Shown here: positions 60,786 through 64,000 of the stretch, one piece after another
How positions within the stretch are numbered: position 1 is the first letter of the stretch
How the letters are laid out: the number at the start of each line of letters is the position of its first letter
Assembly (NCBI GenBank): GCA_035652095.1
Contig: DASREM010000038.1
Coordinates: 136,958-200,957 of the forward strand
DNA length: 64,000 nt
Direction of reading: 5' to 3'
From: DASREM01 sp035652095
Lineage (GTDB): Bacteria; Acidobacteriota; Terriglobia; Terriglobales; Acidobacteriaceae
Notes under the pieces: generated by a model
Seen by the model: only the letters and a program-made list of their open reading frames with translations
The model's database searches: none
What the model was told of the DNA's origin: nothing
Program-made: the position numbers and the translations under genes

Positions 60786-61061
60786 TTAGCCTGGACCACC
60801 ATTCGGGTTCTCTTGTCTCCCCATGACGATAAACCCTTCTCGGTAATCTGCGAGCCCTGTTTCTCTCTGCAGTGTGATCTTCTTTTGCTCTGCGAGAGTC
60901 CGAAGCGCATCTACTAACGCATTTGAGTCTTTTAGTTCGTCCGGGCGATCTCGCATCATTTGCATCATTGTTATGCCCTTGGCCAAATCCTCAGCGGTGT
61001 AGGATTCGATGATTCTTAGAACCTTCTCGTGCGTCTTTTCTCTCACTTCGGCATAGCTCAT
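60786..61061 (-). CDS. Small helical protein of unknown function, 91 residues
   Basis: The frame reads as an amphipathic helical protein: MSYAEVREKTHEKVLRIIES, then AEDLAKGITMMQMMRDRPDELKDS, ending in a short beta segment (DYREGFIVMGRQENPNGGPG). No Shine-Dalgarno is seen. The DNA is clearly more AT-rich than its neighbours, with TTT/ATT codons used freely, which suggests recent acquisition or a non-core gene. I recognise no family. Strong terminators follow it. Confidence 0.5.
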   Translation of the reverse strand: MSYAEVREKTHEKVLRIIESYTAEDLAKGITMMQMMRDRPDELKDSNALVDALRTLAEQKKITLQRETGLADYREGFIVMGRQENPNGGPG

Positions 61062-61209
61062 GAAGCAATTATTGCACCGCTGGTCAAGTTAGTGATACAG
61101 AAGGTGGTGGGCGACTCAAAGTAGCCCATTATCAGACACGATTAGGACGGAGCACGCTGCACGAGTTTCTCGACCCGCCGCTGCGCTCAGCATGACTTCG
61201 GCTTTCGCT

Positions 61210-61737
61210 CTATGAGCGCTCAATCGTGACGGATTCTACGACGATGTCCTTGTTCGGCTTGTCCTGACGATTGCGGGGTAACGCGGTGATCTTGTCCACC
61301 ACGTCCTGTCCTTCAACCACCTCGCCAAAGATGGTGTGCTTGCCGGTGAGCCACGTCGTTGGCGCAACCGTAATGAAGAACTGCGAGCCGTTGGTGTTCG
61401 GCCCGGCATTAGCCATGGCGAGCTTGCCAGGCTTGTCGAACTTGTGCGGCGAGCCCTTAGTCTCATCTTCGAACTGGTAGCCTGGCCCGCCAAAGCCGGT
61501 GCCGGCGGGATCGCCGCCCTGAATCATGAAATTCGGAATCACTCGGTGAAAGATGGTGCCGTCGTAAAGGCGGTCTTTGCTCTTCTTGTGGCTCGTGGGA
61601 TGGGTCCACTCCCGCTTGCCCTCCGCGAGATCGACGAAGTTCTGCACCGTCTTCGGCGCTTCTTTCTCAAAGAGCCGGCAGACAATGTTTCCTTCCGATG
61701 TTTTAAAGACAGCATACGTACCGGGTTGACGAGCCAT
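61210..61737 (-). CDS. Cyclophilin-type peptidyl-prolyl isomerase, cytosolic
   Basis: This 175-residue cyclophilin has no signal peptide. Catalytic and fold motifs are present: GTIFHRVIPNFMIQGGDPAGTGFGGPGY, ANAGPNTNGSQFFIT, TWLTGKHTIFGEV. It catalyses cis-trans isomerisation of proline bonds in folding proteins. It has AAAGGAAG ahead of the ATG. A second cyclophilin with a signal peptide is the next gene upstream. Confidence 0.94.
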   Translation of the reverse strand: MARQPGTYAVFKTSEGNIVCRLFEKEAPKTVQNFVDLAEGKREWTHPTSHKKSKDRLYDGTIFHRVIPNFMIQGGDPAGTGFGGPGYQFEDETKGSPHKFDKPGKLAMANAGPNTNGSQFFITVAPTTWLTGKHTIFGEVVEGQDVVDKITALPRNRQDKPNKDIVVESVTIERS

Positions 61738-61781
61738 GACTTCCTTTCATCGCGGTTCGACCGCGTCGAATTCGATATGAA

Positions 61782-62426
61782 TTATTTCGCAGCGCCGGCG
61801 TCGGCCGGTTTCTTGGCAGCCATGCCGGAGGATCCGCCGTGCGTGATGGTGATGTGGTTAATCTTCACCGGTTTGTAAGGACGGTCGTTCGAGTCGCGTC
61901 CCATGCGCGCGATCTGCTTCACCAAGGCCACGCTCGCGTCGTCGCATTGCCCGAAGATGGTGTAGCCGCCATTCAAGCTGGGATAGGGAACTTCGGTGAC
62001 GAAGAATTGGGATCCGTTGGAATCAGGGCCAGAATTCGCGTAGGCGAGACGTCCTGGGCGATCGAATTTCAGATCCGGTGAGGTCTCATTACCGAATCGA
62101 AAACCAGGTTCCCCGCTTGAGTCGCCGTCGGGAGAGCCACCTTGGATCATGAAGTTCGGAATCACGCGGTGAAAAATCGTTCCATCGTAAAGAGGCACGC
62201 CATGTTTCTTGGCATGGCTGACAGGATTCGTCCAATCCTTGGTGCCTTCGGCGAGGCCGATGAAATTGGTAACCCCGATGGGTGCTTTGTCGGGGAAAAG
62301 CTTGCAGGTCAACTTGCCCGCGGTGGTATCGATGACGGCGGTCGGTTGATCCGACTTGGCGGCCTGGGACCACAGGGAAAGCGAGAACAGAACAACGCAT
62401 ACCGCGATACTGGCAAATTTGCGCAT
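61782..62426 (-). CDS. Cyclophilin-type peptidyl-prolyl isomerase, exported
   Basis: This 214-residue protein has a signal peptide (KFASIAVCVVLFSLSLWSQA) and a cyclophilin domain (GTIFHRVIPNFMIQGGSPDG, ANSGPDSNGSQFFVTEVPY, GGYTIFGQCDDA). It likely works on periplasmic or outer-membrane proteins. The ATG at 62426 is chosen for the signal peptide and the AAGGAG about 6 bases upstream. Its close resemblance to the cytosolic copy 45 bases downstream suggests a tandem duplication followed by signal-peptide gain. Confidence 0.93.
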   Translation of the reverse strand: MRKFASIAVCVVLFSLSLWSQAAKSDQPTAVIDTTAGKLTCKLFPDKAPIGVTNFIGLAEGTKDWTNPVSHAKKHGVPLYDGTIFHRVIPNFMIQGGSPDGDSSGEPGFRFGNETSPDLKFDRPGRLAYANSGPDSNGSQFFVTEVPYPSLNGGYTIFGQCDDASVALVKQIARMGRDSNDRPYKPVKINHITITHGGSSGMAAKKPADAGAAK

Positions 62427-62522
62427 GAATGGCTCCTTAAAAGCTTCAGCTGAAGGCGTCTTCAACCGATCGAGTGGGATACACGTCATTTTCTTGAGAA
62501 CTAAGAATTGTACGACAGACGC

Positions 62523-63788
62523 TCATTTTGCTGCAGCCGTTGCACTGCCTTGGGCCTGCATCTCGCGACTGACACGTTCCACTTCGCGGAAAGCGCGAAG
62601 CGTGTTGCCGCCGAGAATCTTACGGATGTCATCAGCTTTGTAGCCGCGGTCTAGCAGAGCCTGGGTCATCCGGGGCAGATCGGCGGCGGAATCCATGCCT
62701 TGCGGAGTTGCGCCGCTAACCCCGTCGAAATCGGAACCCAAGCCCACGTGATCGGTACCGGCGACTTTCGCGATGTGATCAATGTTGTCGATCAGGACTT
62801 TTAACGGCGGACGCGGAATCTTTGCTCCCCACTTGCGCTCGATGCGATCCACTTCGATGTAAGAAACGGCCTTTCCCGCCGCCTTTTGCTGGTCGATATA
62901 TGCCTTCACTTCTGCTTCACGGTCTTTCTTTTGCGCATTGCTGGCGTCGAGATACTGCTGGTCGTCGAAGCCGTTAAAGAAGTTCACCTGCACGACGCCG
63001 CCATTCTTCGCAACCGCACGTAGCATGTCATCCGTCATATTGCGTGGAGCGTCGGTCAGGGCGCGTGCGGAAGAATGGGAAGCGATCACCGGAGCTTTGC
63101 TGGTGGCGACCGCGTCATAAAACGTCTTGTCGGCTACGTGCGAGATGTCGACGATCATTCCCAGCCGGTTCATCTCCAGCACGACCTGCTTGCCAAAGTC
63201 GGTCAGGCCGTTGTGATGCTGAACTTTGGGATCGTTGATATCGCCGGAGGAATCGGCCCATTCGTTCGTATTCGACCAACTCAAAGTCATGTAACGCACG
63301 CCGAGGCGGTAGAAGTCGCGGAGAACGTGAATATCGTTCTGGATGGAGTGACCGCCTTCGATACCCATGAGCGCCGCCAATTTCTTTTCCTTGTGCGCGC
63401 GTTCGATATCGGCCACGCTGAATGCCATCATCATGCGATCGGGATGGCGCGCTGCCTGCTCGTAGACTGAGTCGATTTCATCCAGTGTGTGCTGCGCAAA
63501 CTGGTCGGGGGGAATGGTGCCCGGATCCACCCAGATCGAGAAAAACTCAGCCCCTAAATTGCCTGCGCGCGCTTTGTCCAGGCTGATGTGGCCGATGTCT
63601 TTGGGATCGGTGTTCCCGATATCAAACCCCTCGTCCAGAAACCGCTGTGGGGTATCGGCGTGGGTATCTACGACGATGGCGCTGTCGTGAATGGCACGGG
63701 CGCGAGGACTTACGACTACGTCCTGCGCTACGACGAGCGTTGCGCAAACACAAAGGAACAGGAGAGCACTGCGGCAAGCTTTGGGCAT
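62523..63788 (-). CDS. Membrane dipeptidase (peptidase family M19)
   Basis: This 421-residue exported protein (signal peptide SALLFLCVCATLVVA-Q) matches renal-type dipeptidase. Zinc ligands and family motifs are VVDTHADTPQRF, GIEGGHSIQNDIHVLRDFYRLGVRYMTLSW, DISHVADKTFYD, SHSSARALTDAPRNMTDDMLRA, and GLGSDFDGVSG. It hydrolyses dipeptides, including those with D-residues. ATG 63788 was chosen because the signal peptide begins there. It is a housekeeping-type periplasmic enzyme; the next gene downstream is the exported cyclophilin. Confidence 0.93.
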   Translation of the reverse strand: MPKACRSALLFLCVCATLVVAQDVVVSPRARAIHDSAIVVDTHADTPQRFLDEGFDIGNTDPKDIGHISLDKARAGNLGAEFFSIWVDPGTIPPDQFAQHTLDEIDSVYEQAARHPDRMMMAFSVADIERAHKEKKLAALMGIEGGHSIQNDIHVLRDFYRLGVRYMTLSWSNTNEWADSSGDINDPKVQHHNGLTDFGKQVVLEMNRLGMIVDISHVADKTFYDAVATSKAPVIASHSSARALTDAPRNMTDDMLRAVAKNGGVVQVNFFNGFDDQQYLDASNAQKKDREAEVKAYIDQQKAAGKAVSYIEVDRIERKWGAKIPRPPLKVLIDNIDHIAKVAGTDHVGLGSDFDGVSGATPQGMDSAADLPRMTQALLDRGYKADDIRKILGGNTLRAFREVERVSREMQAQGSATAAAK

Positions 63789-63870
63789 AGGGTTATTTGG
63801 GTAGCAGGTCTGAAATTGTAATACGGGCGGGGGAATTCGGCCCCATCCGCACAAACTCTGTGTCGTAGTG

Positions 63871-63913
63871 CATTAGAAATGTCCCCTATTTCACGCCATT
63901 AGAAATGTCCCCT
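63871..63913. repeat. Duplicated 17-mer, possible mobile-element edge
   Basis: CATTAGAAATGTCCCCT occurs at 63871-63887 and again at 63897-63913, 26 bases apart in the same direction. Sequences of this type (GAAATGTCCCC) are commonly seen at ends of insertion sequences. No gene is present from 63789 to the window end. Confidence 0.45.
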
Positions 63914-64000
63914 TTTGTTCGATAAGTATTCGTCCTGTATACAGCAGCAGCCGAAGCTGTGCGAAAAGTGGGAATCCCGCGCGGTTCGGGATTTCCAAGC

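Overview
The window looks like chromosomal DNA of an Acidobacteriota bacterium, probably Terriglobia (Koribacter-like). This is an inference from gene content: four duplicated MacB-type permeases of the acidobacterial ADOP type, a very large Oar-like TonB-dependent receptor with an N-terminal carboxypeptidase-regulatory domain, a PEP-CTERM protein, and coding on both strands with very short intergenic gaps. No phage, plasmid, CRISPR or complete transposon was found.

Layout. 0-5.5 kb: truncated S9 peptidase, PEP-CTERM protein, MFS exporter, pterin dehydratase, aldo/keto reductase, DinB-like protein, MsrA. 5.5-9.4 kb: a repeat-rich intergenic block and the TonB receptor. 9.5-19.6 kb: a complete Kdp potassium system, made of a porin, two unannotated micro-proteins, KdpF, KdpA, KdpB, KdpC, a KdpE-like regulator, and KdpD split into two divergently transcribed genes. 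19.7-25.2 kb: a compact five-gene cassette (FkbH-like protein without its HAD domain, acyl carrier protein, AMP-forming ligase, PLP decarboxylase, JmjC-like oxygenase) ending beside the 3' end of tRNA-Ser(CGA). This is the best candidate for an undescribed pathway. 25.5-31.1 kb: TadA, an isolated NuoI, a SWIB-domain protein, and a polyamine locus (pyruvoyl arginine decarboxylase, agmatine deiminase, N-carbamoylputrescine amidase, deoxyhypusine-synthase-like enzyme).

31.2-36.3 kb: small secreted protein, POTRA-only protein, a possible RNA attenuator before a 59-residue protein, LysR regulator and glutamine synthetase. 36.6-53.9 kb: a long efflux operon with one membrane-fusion protein, two ATPases, four permeases, a TolC-like channel and an NtrC/NtrB-type two-component pair. 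It is preceded by a good sigma-54 promoter match and an upstream palindrome. 54.0-63.8 kb: GlnE, which fits the adenylylatable tyrosine of the glutamine synthetase, then isocitrate and malate dehydrogenases, two cyclophilins and a membrane dipeptidase. The last 130 bases carry a duplicated 17-mer that may be the edge of a mobile element.

Several local systems can be read as units. Potassium: the porin may admit K+ to the periplasm, KdpFABC pumps it in, and the split KdpD plus the KdpE-like regulator probably act on four 11-bp-spaced repeats upstream of the porin. Polyamines: arginine to agmatine to N-carbamoylputrescine to putrescine is fully encoded, with a DHS-like enzyme able to transfer aminobutyl groups. 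Efflux: the two-component pair at the end of the operon probably controls the sigma-54 promoter at its front. All functions are assigned by reading motifs; no database search was run.
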